A DNA stretch of 5,149 bases from an uncultured Actinoplanes sp. (GTDB taxonomy: Bacteria > Actinomycetota > Actinomycetes > Mycobacteriales > Micromonosporaceae). Location of the stretch: contig CAKUMG010000521.1 in NCBI GenBank assembly GCA_934667465.1, positions 1-5,149 of the forward strand. Reading direction: 5' to 3'. Below the pieces are notes generated by a model, which was not told the DNA's origin, ran no database searches, and saw nothing but the letters and a program-made list of their open reading frames with translations. Of the stretch, positions 1 to 5,003 are shown one piece after another (position 1 is the first letter of the stretch; each line of letters begins with the position of its first letter). The position numbers and the translations under genes were made by a program.

Positions 1-930
1 GAGCAGGGCGCGCTCGGCGGGCAGCCAGGCGTGCGCCGTGCGGTAGCCCATGGTGATCGCGCCGCGTACCGACTCGGTGCGCAGCGGCATCGCGGCCAGC
101 GCTCGGATGCGGCGCTCGTGCCGGTCGTTCGCCACGCCGGCCAGCGGGGACCCGTCGGCGGTGAACGCCGAGCGGCCGGTGCCCGCGGCCTGCGCCACCG
201 GCGAGGCCGGGTCGGCGGTGATGCGTTTCCACCGCGGGGGCAGCCGCTCGTCGGCCTCGTCGACCATCTCGCCGCGGATCCGCCGGACCAGCCGGTAGCC
301 CGCGCCGTCGTCCACCGCGAACACGCAGTGGTCGACGTCGAAGGAGGCCATCGCGTACGACAGGACGACGCGCGCCACGTCGTCGACGGTGAGCGCCGCC
401 GCCAGCCGGGCCGTCAGCTCGCCCAGGCTCTGCAGCCGGCGGGTGACCTGGGTGGTCTCGGCGGCGACGGTGAGCACCGCGGCGACCCCGCCCCGCAGGT
501 CGTGCACCGCCGAGTGCCCGCGGGTGAACGAGGCCTGCTCGACGTGGCTGCCGCGCGGGACCGCCACCTGCGCCTCGGCCTCCAGGAACGGCCGGCCGGT
601 GCGGAACACGTCCGCCACGATGCCGCCGAGCCCGTCGGCGGCCCACCCGTCGCCGAACACCTCCGCCGCCGGGCAGCCCATCGCCGCGGGATGCTTCGCG
701 CCCAGGACGTCGGCGAACGCGTCGTTGTAGATCAGCACGAACTGCTCGCCCACGGTCAGCGACATCGGGACCGGCGAGGACAGCAGCAGCTCGGTCGTGG
801 CCCGGACCGCCGGATCCCAGCGGTCCCGCGGGCCCAGGGGCGTGCGCTCCCACGGGTGCGCCCCGACCAGCGCGGCGCAGCCCGGCACGGACCCCGGTGC
901 ATCCCCGGGCTGAGCGGGCAGCGTCGTCAT
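1..930 (-). CDS. PAS-GAF sensor protein, partial (C-terminal part beyond left edge)
   Basis: The reverse strand is open for exactly 310 codons to the window edge. Residues ~25-160 form a PAS-type module of a kind common in actinomycete signalling proteins: a HPWERTPLGPRDRW lead-in, then LLLSSPVPMSL, VLIYNDAF and a tail ending near E158 (AAETTQVTRRL). Residues ~165-310 look like a GAF domain, ending in ALAAMPLRTESVRGAITMGY and WLPAERALL. There is no membrane segment or signal peptide, so it is probably a cytosolic sensor. In relatives this pair usually precedes a SpoIIE/PP2C phosphatase, histidine kinase or ANTAR output domain; which one applies here cannot be seen. I chose ATG 930 because GGGGAG (941-946) lies 10 nt upstream. 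An in-frame ATG at 957 is a real alternative: it sits 6 nt after a TACGCT -10 box and would be leaderless, adding nine residues. The gene diverges from the membrane protein at 1110. Confidence 0.88.
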   Translation of the reverse strand, partial: MTTLPAQPGDAPGSVPGCAALVGAHPWERTPLGPRDRWDPAVRATTELLLSSPVPMSLTVGEQFVLIYNDAFADVLGAKHPAAMGCPAAEVFGDGWAADGLGGIVADVFRTGRPFLEAEAQVAVPRGSHVEQASFTRGHSAVHDLRGGVAAVLTVAAETTQVTRRLQSLGELTARLAAALTVDDVARVVLSYAMASFDVDHCVFAVDDGAGYRLVRRIRGEMVDEADERLPPRWKRITADPASPVAQAAGTGRSAFTADGSPLAGVANDRHERRIRALAAMPLRTESVRGAITMGYRTAHAWLPAERALL

Positions 931-963
931 CGCGGAAGAGCTCCCCATGCCGACCATGCCATG

Positions 964-969
964 AGCGTA
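964..969 (-). promoter_or_regulatory. candidate -10 box for the PAS-GAF gene
   Basis: Read on the minus strand this is TACGCT, matching the actinobacterial TAnnnT consensus. The expected transcription start falls near 957, which is itself an in-frame ATG. The mRNA could therefore be leaderless from 957, or carry a 27-nt leader with GGGGAG before ATG 930. No convincing -35 hexamer is visible. Confidence 0.4.
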
Positions 970-1004
970 GCCCGCTTCCGCCGTTCGGACGATGGGGGCA
1001 CCGG

Positions 1005-1016
1005 CCGGACGTCCGG
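1005..1016. promoter_or_regulatory. 12-bp perfect palindrome in the divergent intergenic region
   Basis: CCGGACGTCCGG is a perfect palindrome lying between the PAS-GAF gene and the TM-helix protein gene, about 36 bp upstream of the minus-strand -10 box. It could be a regulator half-site pair. One 12-bp palindrome in several kb of GC-rich DNA is also not surprising by chance, so the operator reading is weak. Confidence 0.2.
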
Positions 1017-1047
1017 ATCCACCCCATACGCCAGGAGGAATCCCCGC

Positions 1048-1113
1048 GTGTCGCCCGGTGCGCCCCGCGTCCGGTGCGCTTCGACGCCCACCGATCTACT
1101 CTCGTGCGCATGA
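1048..1113 (+). CDS. possible 21-codon leader ORF coupled to the TM-helix gene
   Basis: AGGAGG at 1033-1038 lies 9 nt before GTG 1048, which opens a 21-codon frame (MSPGAPRVRCASTPTDLLSC, then A and stop). The TGA stop at 1111-1113 overlaps the ATG of the downstream membrane-protein gene at 1110-1112 (ATGA). A ribosome binding site plus a stop/start overlap is the classic layout for translational coupling. The SD does not serve the big gene directly, since no start codon in that gene's frame lies at usable distance. Against it, the peptide resembles no known leader, and a -10 box at 1097-1102 inside it suggests the big gene can start from its own leaderless transcript. Treat as a hypothesis. 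Confidence 0.25.
   Translation: MSPGAPRVRCASTPTDLLSCA
1097..1102 (+). promoter_or_regulatory. candidate -10 box for the TM-helix protein gene (leaderless)
   Basis: TACTCT fits TAnnnT and lies 7 nt before ATG 1110, so the predicted transcription start coincides with the start codon. The gene has no Shine-Dalgarno sequence directly upstream, which agrees with a leaderless mRNA. No clear -35 element is seen at 16-18 bp upstream. Confidence 0.45.
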
Positions 1114-2366
1114 CCGGGTCCGTGAACGACGCGCTGCGGGACATGTGGCGCTCCGTGCTGCTCTTCATCCCCGCCGCCCTCGCCTTCGTCGCCATCCTGA
1201 TCGCCGGCTACGTGCTGGCCCGCCTCCTGCGCACCGGGGTCGCCAAAGCGCTGCACAAGGCCGGCTTCGACCGCGTCGTGGAGCGCGGCGCCGCCGGCCG
1301 GGCGCTCGGCGAGCGGATCGCGCCCAGCCAGCTCTGCGCGAAGATCGTCTTCTACGCGGTCCTGCTGGTGGCCCTGCAGCTCGCCTTCGGCATCTGGGGC
1401 CCGAACCCGGTCAGCGACCTGCTCACCGCGCTGGTCTCGTGGCTGCCCCGTGCGTTCGTGGCCGTCGTGATCGTGGTGGTCGCCGCGGCCGTCGGCGGCG
1501 CGGCCCGCGACCTGATCGGCAGCGCGCTCGGCGGCCTGCCGTACGGGCGGCTGCTCGCCCGCGTCGCGTACGGGACGATCCTGGGTCTTGGATCGATCGC
1601 CGCCCTGGATCAGGTGGGCATCGCCACGGCGGTGACCCGCCCGGTGCTGATCGCGGTGCTGGCGACGGTCGCCGGCGTGGTGATCGTCGGGGTCGGCGGC
1701 GGTCTGATCCGGCCCATGCAGGGCCGGTGGGAGGTGTGGCTGGAGCGCGCCGGGACCGAGTCGGCGGTCATCCGCGAGCACGCCCGCGAGGCACGGCGGG
1801 CGGCCGCGGAGGAGAAGGCGCGCGAGGAGGCCCGCCGGATCGTCGAGGAGCAGGAGCGGCGGGCCCGGGAGGAAGCGCGGCTGGCCGAGGAGGAGGCGCG
1901 CCGCGCCGAGGAGGAAGCGCGCCGCGCCGAGGAGGAGCAGCGGCGGGCCGCCGAGGAGGCCGAGGCGCAGCGGGTCGCGGCGGCGCGGGAGGAAGAGGAG
2001 CGCCGGTTGCACGAGTTGCGCGAGCAGGAGGAGCAGAAGGCGCGCCGGGACGCGCAGGAGCGGGAGGCCCGGCTGGCCGAGGAGCAGCGCCGGATCCGGC
2101 AGGCCGAGCGGGAGCGCGAGGGGCGCCTCGCCGAGCAGGCCCGCGCGTCGGGGGACCAGACGGTGATCATCCCGATGCAGCGCACGCCGCGGGACTCGCA
2201 CCCGGTGCCGGGCTTCGGCGACGACCGCACCGAGCCGCTCGGGCCGGTGGGCGACCGCACCGAGCCGCTCGGGCCGGTGGACGAGCGCACCGAACCGCTC
2301 GGTCGCGAGGACCCGGGCCGCCCGGACGACGGCGGCGACGAGCGCGACCGGCCGCCCGCCACGTAG
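1110..2366 (+). CDS. conserved TM-helix (MscS-associated/CmpX-like) membrane protein with coiled coil and repeat tail
   Basis: 418 residues. The N-terminal ~200 residues carry about five hydrophobic segments (~16-40, 78-96, 113-131, 150-166, 178-200). They are arranged like the 'conserved TM helix' repeats found beside MscS channels and in CmpX-type proteins, with the typical GFDRVVERG junction after the first segment. No MscS beta domain follows. Instead residues ~215-345 form a highly charged cytoplasmic coiled coil rich in E, A and R, with exact heptads EEEARRA at 260-273. The tail (349-418) is disordered, P/D/E/R-rich, and has QTVIIPM at 350-356 and three 10-residue repeats with core RTEPLG (371-400). 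Likely an envelope or osmotic-stress membrane protein; channel activity is not shown. ATG 1110 was chosen because the hydrophobic domain starts just after it and a -10 box precedes it; longer in-frame upstream sequence is R/P-rich and unlike protein. Confidence 0.85.
   Translation: MTGSVNDALRDMWRSVLLFIPAALAFVAILIAGYVLARLLRTGVAKALHKAGFDRVVERGAAGRALGERIAPSQLCAKIVFYAVLLVALQLAFGIWGPNPVSDLLTALVSWLPRAFVAVVIVVVAAAVGGAARDLIGSALGGLPYGRLLARVAYGTILGLGSIAALDQVGIATAVTRPVLIAVLATVAGVVIVGVGGGLIRPMQGRWEVWLERAGTESAVIREHAREARRAAAEEKAREEARRIVEEQERRAREEARLAEEEARRAEEEARRAEEEQRRAAEEAEAQRVAAAREEEERRLHELREQEEQKARRDAQEREARLAEEQRRIRQAEREREGRLAEQARASGDQTVIIPMQRTPRDSHPVPGFGDDRTEPLGPVGDRTEPLGPVDERTEPLGREDPGRPDDGGDERDRPPAT
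1887..1949 (+). repeat. 21-bp heptad-encoding repeats in the coiled coil
   Basis: Three consecutive 21-bp units encode EEEARRA, EEEARRA and EEEQRRA (residues 260-280). The period equals one coiled-coil heptad, so these are probably recently duplicated units within the helix. Confidence 0.7.
2220..2309 (+). repeat. three 30-bp tandem repeats encoding RTEPLG-core decapeptides
   Basis: Units at 2220-2249, 2250-2279 and 2280-2309 encode DDRTEPLGPV, GDRTEPLGPV and DERTEPLGRE. Units 1 and 2 differ at one base of 30; unit 3 differs from unit 1 at six. They lie in the flexible cytoplasmic tail of the TM-helix protein. Each carries a Thr preceded by acidic residues with a hydrophobic residue at +3. 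Confidence 0.85.
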
Positions 2367-2368
2367 GC

Positions 2369-2401
2369 GGGGCCGGCACCCTCGTGGAAGGCGCCGGCCC
2401 C
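2369..2401 (+). terminator. GC-rich hairpin terminator after the TM-helix gene
   Basis: GGGGCCGGC (2369-2377) pairs perfectly with GCCGGCCCC (2393-2401). Past one A-C mismatch, two more pairs close a 9-nt loop. It begins 3 nt after the stop codon. There is no U-run, as is common in actinomycetes. It lies between convergent genes and could also help end the minus-strand gene at 2440. Confidence 0.65.
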
Positions 2402-2439
2402 GGAAACGTCGGTATGGCCTGTTGCGGTCGGAGGGGCGG

Positions 2440-2796
2440 TCAGCGCCCCGCGGGCATCGTGCGGGCGAGCGAGCAGACGGCGAGCAGGCGGTTCAGCACC
2501 CAGTCGTTGCGCGACCAGTCGATCGGGCCGGCCGGCGGGCGCCAGCCGTGCTTGAACGCGGCATCGCGGACCCCCTCGGCGTACGCGGCGAGGATGATCG
2601 GCGTCAGCGGGCGCACCTCGGTCGAGAGGCTGTCGCGGATACCCGCCTCGTGCTGGTCGACGGTGGCGAGCAGCCCCGGGGAGCGGACGGCGGCCTCGAG
2701 ACCGACGAGGCCGACGGCGTTCATCAGCTCGTCGAGGCAGGCGTGGGCGGAACGCAGGGCAGCGCGGGCGGCAGCGCCGCTGAACAGGCCATTCAT
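2440..2796 (-). CDS. conserved hypothetical protein, possibly DUF6401-like
   Basis: 118 residues, soluble, largely helical. The most family-like stretches are GLLATVDQHEAGIRDSL (41-57) and LAAYAEGVRDAAFKHGW (69-85), with a C-terminal WSRNDWVLNRLLAVCSLAR segment (94-112). From memory this pattern (VDQHxxxxRDSL followed by YxxGxxDAAxxHGW) resembles a small actinobacterial family annotated as DUF6401, some members of which occur near natural-product genes. That assignment is tentative and no biochemical function is known to me. ATG 2796 has no Shine-Dalgarno sequence but lies 8 nt after a TACCTT -10 box, so translation is probably leaderless. The gene converges on the TM-helix gene (73 bp between stops, with the hairpin between) and diverges from the gene at 2889. 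Confidence 0.72.
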   Translation of the reverse strand: MNGLFSGAAARAALRSAHACLDELMNAVGLVGLEAAVRSPGLLATVDQHEAGIRDSLSTEVRPLTPIILAAYAEGVRDAAFKHGWRPPAGPIDWSRNDWVLNRLLAVCSLARTMPAGR

Positions 2797-2804
2797 AGGT
2801 ACAG

Positions 2805-2810
2805 AAGGTA
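2805..2810 (-). promoter_or_regulatory. candidate -10 box for the 118-residue gene (leaderless)
   Basis: On the minus strand the hexamer reads TACCTT, fitting TAnnnT, with 8 nt to ATG 2796. The start codon lacks a purine-rich SD (CTGTACCT precedes it), so a transcript starting at or near the ATG is the simplest reading. No clear -35. Confidence 0.4.
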
Positions 2811-2839
2811 GGGAGCCCAGGGTAGCGAAAGGTTCGCCC

Positions 2840-2856
2840 GATCGGTGCAGATCGGT
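2840..2856. repeat. direct repeat GATCGGT, 10-bp period, in a divergent promoter region
   Basis: GATCGGT occurs at 2840-2846 and again at 2850-2856, exactly one helical turn apart, in the 92-bp gap between two divergent genes. Such same-face spacing suits a regulator binding two half-sites. Two 7-mers alone are weak evidence. Confidence 0.25.
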
Positions 2857-2888
2857 TGAACTCTCGCCGGCGGGGAAAGAGGGACGGC

Positions 2889-3314
2889 ATGACGGTTCCC
2901 GACGACGCCCACCGCCGCCCCGAGGGGCTCGACGACACGACCGTCGAAGCGCTCGGCAAGCTGAGCGAGTCGCTGGAGACGGTCGAGCGGATGCGCGGGC
3001 ACCTCTACTCGTTCCACCAGCTCACGGGCAAGGCCGACCTGGGCCTCGACGAGGCGGTCCAGCTCTTCCGCAAGGCGGGGCACACGGCCGTCGCGGAGCG
3101 GATCGAGCGGGAGCTCATCGGCCGCAACGTGATCCCCGGCCGCTGGACGTTCCAGCTGGTGGAGGAGTTCGACGACGGCTACTGGGGCGAGTTCCGCGAG
3201 GTCGAGCGCGCCGCCCGCGACGAGCTGGCCGGCGGGCGGCGGCACCTCTACGAGGCGGAGATGAAGGAACGACGCCGTACGCCGGGCCGCGCCGGCCACG
3301 AATCGAGGCCCTGA
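2889..3314 (+). CDS. conserved actinobacterial hypothetical protein (141 residues)
   Basis: I recognise the general pattern as a well-conserved actinobacterial protein of unknown function but know no name for it. It is soluble and mostly helical: ALGKLSESLETVERMRGHLYSFHQLTG (21-47), then LDEAVQLFRKAGHTAVAERIERELIGRN (53-80), then the distinctive block PGRWTFQLVEEFDDGYW (83-99). The C-terminal helix contains GGRRHLYEAEMKERRRT and ends GRAGHESRP (115-141). The density of aromatic and acidic residues at 86-102 suggests a conserved surface or binding site. ATG 2889 was chosen because AGAGGG (2878-2883) lies 5 nt upstream; an in-frame TTG at 2856 would add eleven basic residues and has no comparable SD. 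The gene diverges from the 118-residue gene and is followed by a hairpin at 3374. Confidence 0.85.
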   Translation: MTVPDDAHRRPEGLDDTTVEALGKLSESLETVERMRGHLYSFHQLTGKADLGLDEAVQLFRKAGHTAVAERIERELIGRNVIPGRWTFQLVEEFDDGYWGEFREVERAARDELAGGRRHLYEAEMKERRRTPGRAGHESRP

Positions 3315-3373
3315 CCGGGCGCGGCGGGACGCACCAGGGGCGTGACCGGGCGTGCCGAGGCCACGACTGACCC

Positions 3374-3409
3374 CACCCGGGGCTTCCGCGCGTCCGCGTG
3401 AGCCGGGTG
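3374..3409. terminator. long imperfect hairpin, likely terminator
   Basis: CACCCGG (3374-3380) pairs with CCGGGTG (3403-3409). Inside, after a GG bulge, CT pairs with AG and CGCG (3387-3390) pairs with CGCG (3395-3398) around a CGTC loop. It begins 60 bp after the stop of the 141-residue gene and has no U-run. It may end that transcript, and also read-through from the minus-strand gene at 3523. Confidence 0.4.
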
Positions 3410-3453
3410 ATCCGCTGCGCTGCTGACGCCTGACCGAGGCTTCGGTGCCCTGG

Positions 3454-3488
3454 CGGCGTGCGACGCCGATGTGGGCCGCGGGGCGGCC
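3454..3488. terminator. pair of short hairpins downstream of the two-TM gene
   Basis: CGGCGT/ACGCCG (3454-3459 with 3463-3468) and GGCCGC/GCGGCC (3474-3479 with 3483-3488) are two 6-bp stems with 3-nt loops. They lie 34-69 bp past the stop of the minus-strand gene at 3523 and could terminate it. Short GC stems are common by chance in such DNA. The rest of 3315-3522 shows no gene I can support. Confidence 0.25.
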
Positions 3489-3522
3489 GTTGGGGGAGCC
3501 AGGATCCTGCTGCGGGTGCCCG

Positions 3523-3729
3523 TTACTCCGCTTCGAGCCCGGCGGGGCGACGGCGCTGCGCGTCGTCAGCCATGATCACCGTGGCGACGACGAGCGAGAC
3601 GACGACGGCGAAGAGCCACGAGGCGTCGTCGATCAGGGAGGCGGCCAGCGGCGCCTGGAACGCGGCGAGCAGGAAGCCCACCCAGGCGAGACGGCGCTGC
3701 TTCTCGGAGAGGAAACCGGCAGATCGCAT
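3523..3729 (-). CDS. small two-TM membrane protein
   Basis: 68 residues starting MRSAGFLSEKQRRLAW. Hydrophobic segments at ~14-33 (GFLLAAFQAPLAASLI) and ~38-53 (WLFAVVVSLVVATVIM) are joined by a short acidic turn (DDAS). With the basic N-terminus inside, both ends would face the cytoplasm; the C-terminus is DDAQRRRPAGLEAE. I do not recognise a named family; similar short proteins are common actinomycete hypotheticals. ATG 3729 is preferred over the in-frame extension to 3861, because the added 44 residues are R/D-rich, unlike the rest, and would overlap the divergent lipoprotein gene. No SD is seen; CAGACT, a weak -10, lies 6 nt before the ATG. Its 5' end is 64 bp from the lipoprotein start, so the two share a promoter region and may be co-regulated. 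Confidence 0.65.
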   Translation of the reverse strand: MRSAGFLSEKQRRLAWVGFLLAAFQAPLAASLIDDASWLFAVVVSLVVATVIMADDAQRRRPAGLEAE

Positions 3730-3793
3730 TCGGCCAGTCTGGCGCGAATCGGGCGCGTCGCCGTCACCCTTTCGGCCGATCTCGGGTTGTCCG

Positions 3794-4678
3794 ATGGTGC
3801 CCACTGCGCAGCGTCGCCGACGATCAACCCGGGGTGCAGAATCCCTCTTTGCCCTGGTCACGCTGGTTCTGGTGGCCGCGTGCTCCGGACCGGCCGACTA
3901 CCCGGGGGAGGTTCGCGATTCCGCTGCGTCACCGCACCCGCACTCTGGCGCGTCGCGGAACCCGGCCGGCGCCGCCCCGCTGCGGGACCGGCTCTCCGGC
4001 GCCCCGCTGCCCTACGAAGTAACCGCCGACCTGGCCGGCCGGACTGCCGCGACACTCACGGTCGGTGACGCCGCGTCCAGGGTCGTGGTGCGGGCCGTGA
4101 CTCTGCCGGGGAGGCTCTACCGGATCAGCACCCCGGCCGGCTCCGGGCTGGCGCCGCGGCTCGCCGGGGCACCCGGAAGGCAGCGGCTCACGCTCGTGCC
4201 GACCGGCGCGGACGGGCCCGACGCCGTCGAGATCCTGCTCAACCGCGCCGTGCGCTGGGACCTGCGGCTGCCGGCCGGCGCGGGAGAGAAGCACCTGGAC
4301 CTGACGTCGGGGCGGCTGCGGCGGCTGGTGCTCGGCTCCGCCGCGGGCCTGGTGACGCTGCGCCTGCCCCGCCCCGCCGGCCCGGTGCCGATCGTGGTCA
4401 CCGGTCCGGTGGGGGAGCTGACGGCCGAGGCCCCCGCGGGGACCCCGGTCCGGTTGCGGCTGCGCGGCGGCGCCGGGTGGGTCACGGTGCCGTGGGCCAC
4501 CCCGGAGCCCGCCGCGCCGGGCGTCGTCACTGCCACGGCCGACTACCGTACGGTCCGCGGTCGTTATGCCGTGGACGTCCGCCCTGAGGCCGGGCGGATC
4601 ACCGTGACGCAGCCGGCGGTCAGTGCGGGCCGCTGCGTCCCGTCGTGCTCGGCCGGAACTCCCGGTCGGGGTCGGTAG
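3794..4678 (+). CDS. putative secreted lipoprotein with beta-rich domain
   Basis: 294 residues. The N-terminus has a basic region (RRRR at 7-10, R13), a hydrophobic core (SLFALVTLVLVAA, 17-29) and a lipobox VAAC, with lipidation predicted at C30. It should therefore be anchored to the outer face of the membrane. A flexible region (31-60) follows. Residues ~65-275 alternate short hydrophobic strands and turns; DAVEILLNRAVRWDLRLPAG and DLTSGRLRRLVLGSAAG suggest a beta-solenoid like DUF4097/'adhesin' or toast-rack folds. That is inference from strand pattern only. Two cysteines (C281, C285) lie in the tail. ATG 3794 is the only start placing a proper signal peptide at the N-terminus (GTG 3797 is equivalent). 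No SD is visible. The last 19 codons overlap, tail to tail, the minus-strand gene ending at 4620. Confidence 0.75.
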   Translation: MVPTAQRRRRSTRGAESLFALVTLVLVAACSGPADYPGEVRDSAASPHPHSGASRNPAGAAPLRDRLSGAPLPYEVTADLAGRTAATLTVGDAASRVVVRAVTLPGRLYRISTPAGSGLAPRLAGAPGRQRLTLVPTGADGPDAVEILLNRAVRWDLRLPAGAGEKHLDLTSGRLRRLVLGSAAGLVTLRLPRPAGPVPIVVTGPVGELTAEAPAGTPVRLRLRGGAGWVTVPWATPEPAAPGVVTATADYRTVRGRYAVDVRPEAGRITVTQPAVSAGRCVPSCSAGTPGRGR

Positions 4679-4859
4679 CCCCGGCGTCGGGCTGGTCGCC
4701 CACCCGCGCGTCGTGCCCGAAGGCCTGCTCCTCGCCGGCGTCGTTGTCCGTGGGGTCGCCCTGCCCGTCGGTGTCCCAGGTCGCCATCGCGCCGGCCAGG
4801 TCGGCCGTCGACAGCCGCTCCTCGTCGCGCCACACGCCGTCGTTCTCGCGATCAGTCAT
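4620..4859 (-). CDS. small acidic hypothetical protein with RLSTADLAG motif, possibly truncated
   Basis: 79 residues, soluble, very acidic up to residue ~68 (many D/E, few K). The N-terminus MTDRENDGVWRDEERLSTADLAG matches my memory of a family of actinobacterial hypotheticals that begin with an RLSTxDLA motif and continue into a C-terminal helical domain. Here that domain is absent: after a disordered D/G/T-rich stretch the protein ends ...REFRPSTTGRSGPH. Those last ~20 codons are antisense to the lipoprotein gene (59-bp overlap), so the 3' end may have been lost or replaced. The start ATG 4859 has GTAGG about 8 nt upstream, plus closer AAGGG. No frame continuing the protein is seen past the stop. 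Real gene or remnant are both possible. Confidence 0.55.
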   Translation of the reverse strand: MTDRENDGVWRDEERLSTADLAGAMATWDTDGQGDPTDNDAGEEQAFGHDARVGDQPDAGATDPDREFRPSTTGRSGPH

Positions 4860-4917
4860 GCCCTTCGCCTACCCCGGATACGGTCCGCTCATGCGTGGTC
4901 CCTGCCGCCCCACTCCC

Positions 4918-4974
4918 ATTGCGCACAACTTGATTGCGCACAACTTAATTGCGCGCAATCAAGTTGTGCGCAAT
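4918..4974. promoter_or_regulatory. 15-bp repeat array forming a perfect 22-bp inverted repeat; probable operator
   Basis: The unit ATTGCGCACAACTTG occurs at 4918-4932 and again with one change (final A) at 4933-4947. A half unit ATTGCGC follows, then an inverted complete copy at 4960-4974. As a result 4918-4939 is the exact reverse complement of 4953-4974, with 13 bp between, and ATTGCGCGCAAT (4948-4959) is itself a perfect palindrome. The block is much richer in A/T than its surroundings. The TTGCGCAC...AATT style resembles operators of MarR-family OhrR-type regulators as I remember them; this match is unverified. Possible promoter elements overlap it: plus-strand TTGCGC (4949-4954) and CAATCT (4971-4976), 16 bp apart, and minus-strand TAAGTT (4942-4947). 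Binding would thus block transcription in both directions. Confidence 0.65.
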
Positions 4975-4993
4975 CTTTTCCGGCGCGCGGCCC

Positions 4994-5003
4994 GGAGGTG
5001 ATC
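4994..5003 (+). promoter_or_regulatory. near-perfect Shine-Dalgarno sequence
   Basis: GGAGGTGATC complements the conserved 3' tail of 16S rRNA over about nine bases and is followed directly by ATG 5004, so GGAGG has a 5-nt spacer. No other start in the window has such a strong site. It is the main evidence that 5004 is a real start. Confidence 0.5.

Noticed and set aside
31..1113. 360-codon open frame on the plus strand
   Set aside because: It is R/H/G/P-rich with no domain and is the antisense shadow of the PAS-GAF gene. Only its last 21 codons (from GTG 1048) have an SD and are kept as a separate hypothesis.
927..2201. 424-codon minus-strand frame opposite the TM-helix gene
   Set aside because: Composed of leucine/arginine runs generated by the antisense of the E/A/R coiled-coil codons; no domain and no SD.
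1610..2959. 449-codon minus-strand frame
   Set aside because: Serine/arginine-rich antisense translation covering a terminator and two better-supported genes.
2793..3299. 168-codon minus-strand frame opposite the 141-residue gene
   Set aside because: The plus strand has the SD, the conserved motifs and the better third-position pattern; this is its shadow.
992..3370. 792-codon open frame on the plus strand across three genes
   Set aside because: Low-complexity R/G/A/P translation typical of the wrong frame in GC-rich DNA. It spans a terminator and a minus-strand gene, while another frame of the same strand encodes recognisable TM segments.
3458..3793. Long N-terminal extension of the lipoprotein
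   Set aside because: It would bury the signal peptide 112 residues inside the protein and overlap the two-TM gene.
3730..3861. N-terminal extension of the two-TM protein to ATG 3861
   Set aside because: The extra 44 residues are charged and low-complexity and would overlap the signal-peptide region of the divergent lipoprotein gene.
4918..4974. CRISPR array
   Set aside because: Units are only 15 bp, contiguous without spacers, and one copy is inverted.
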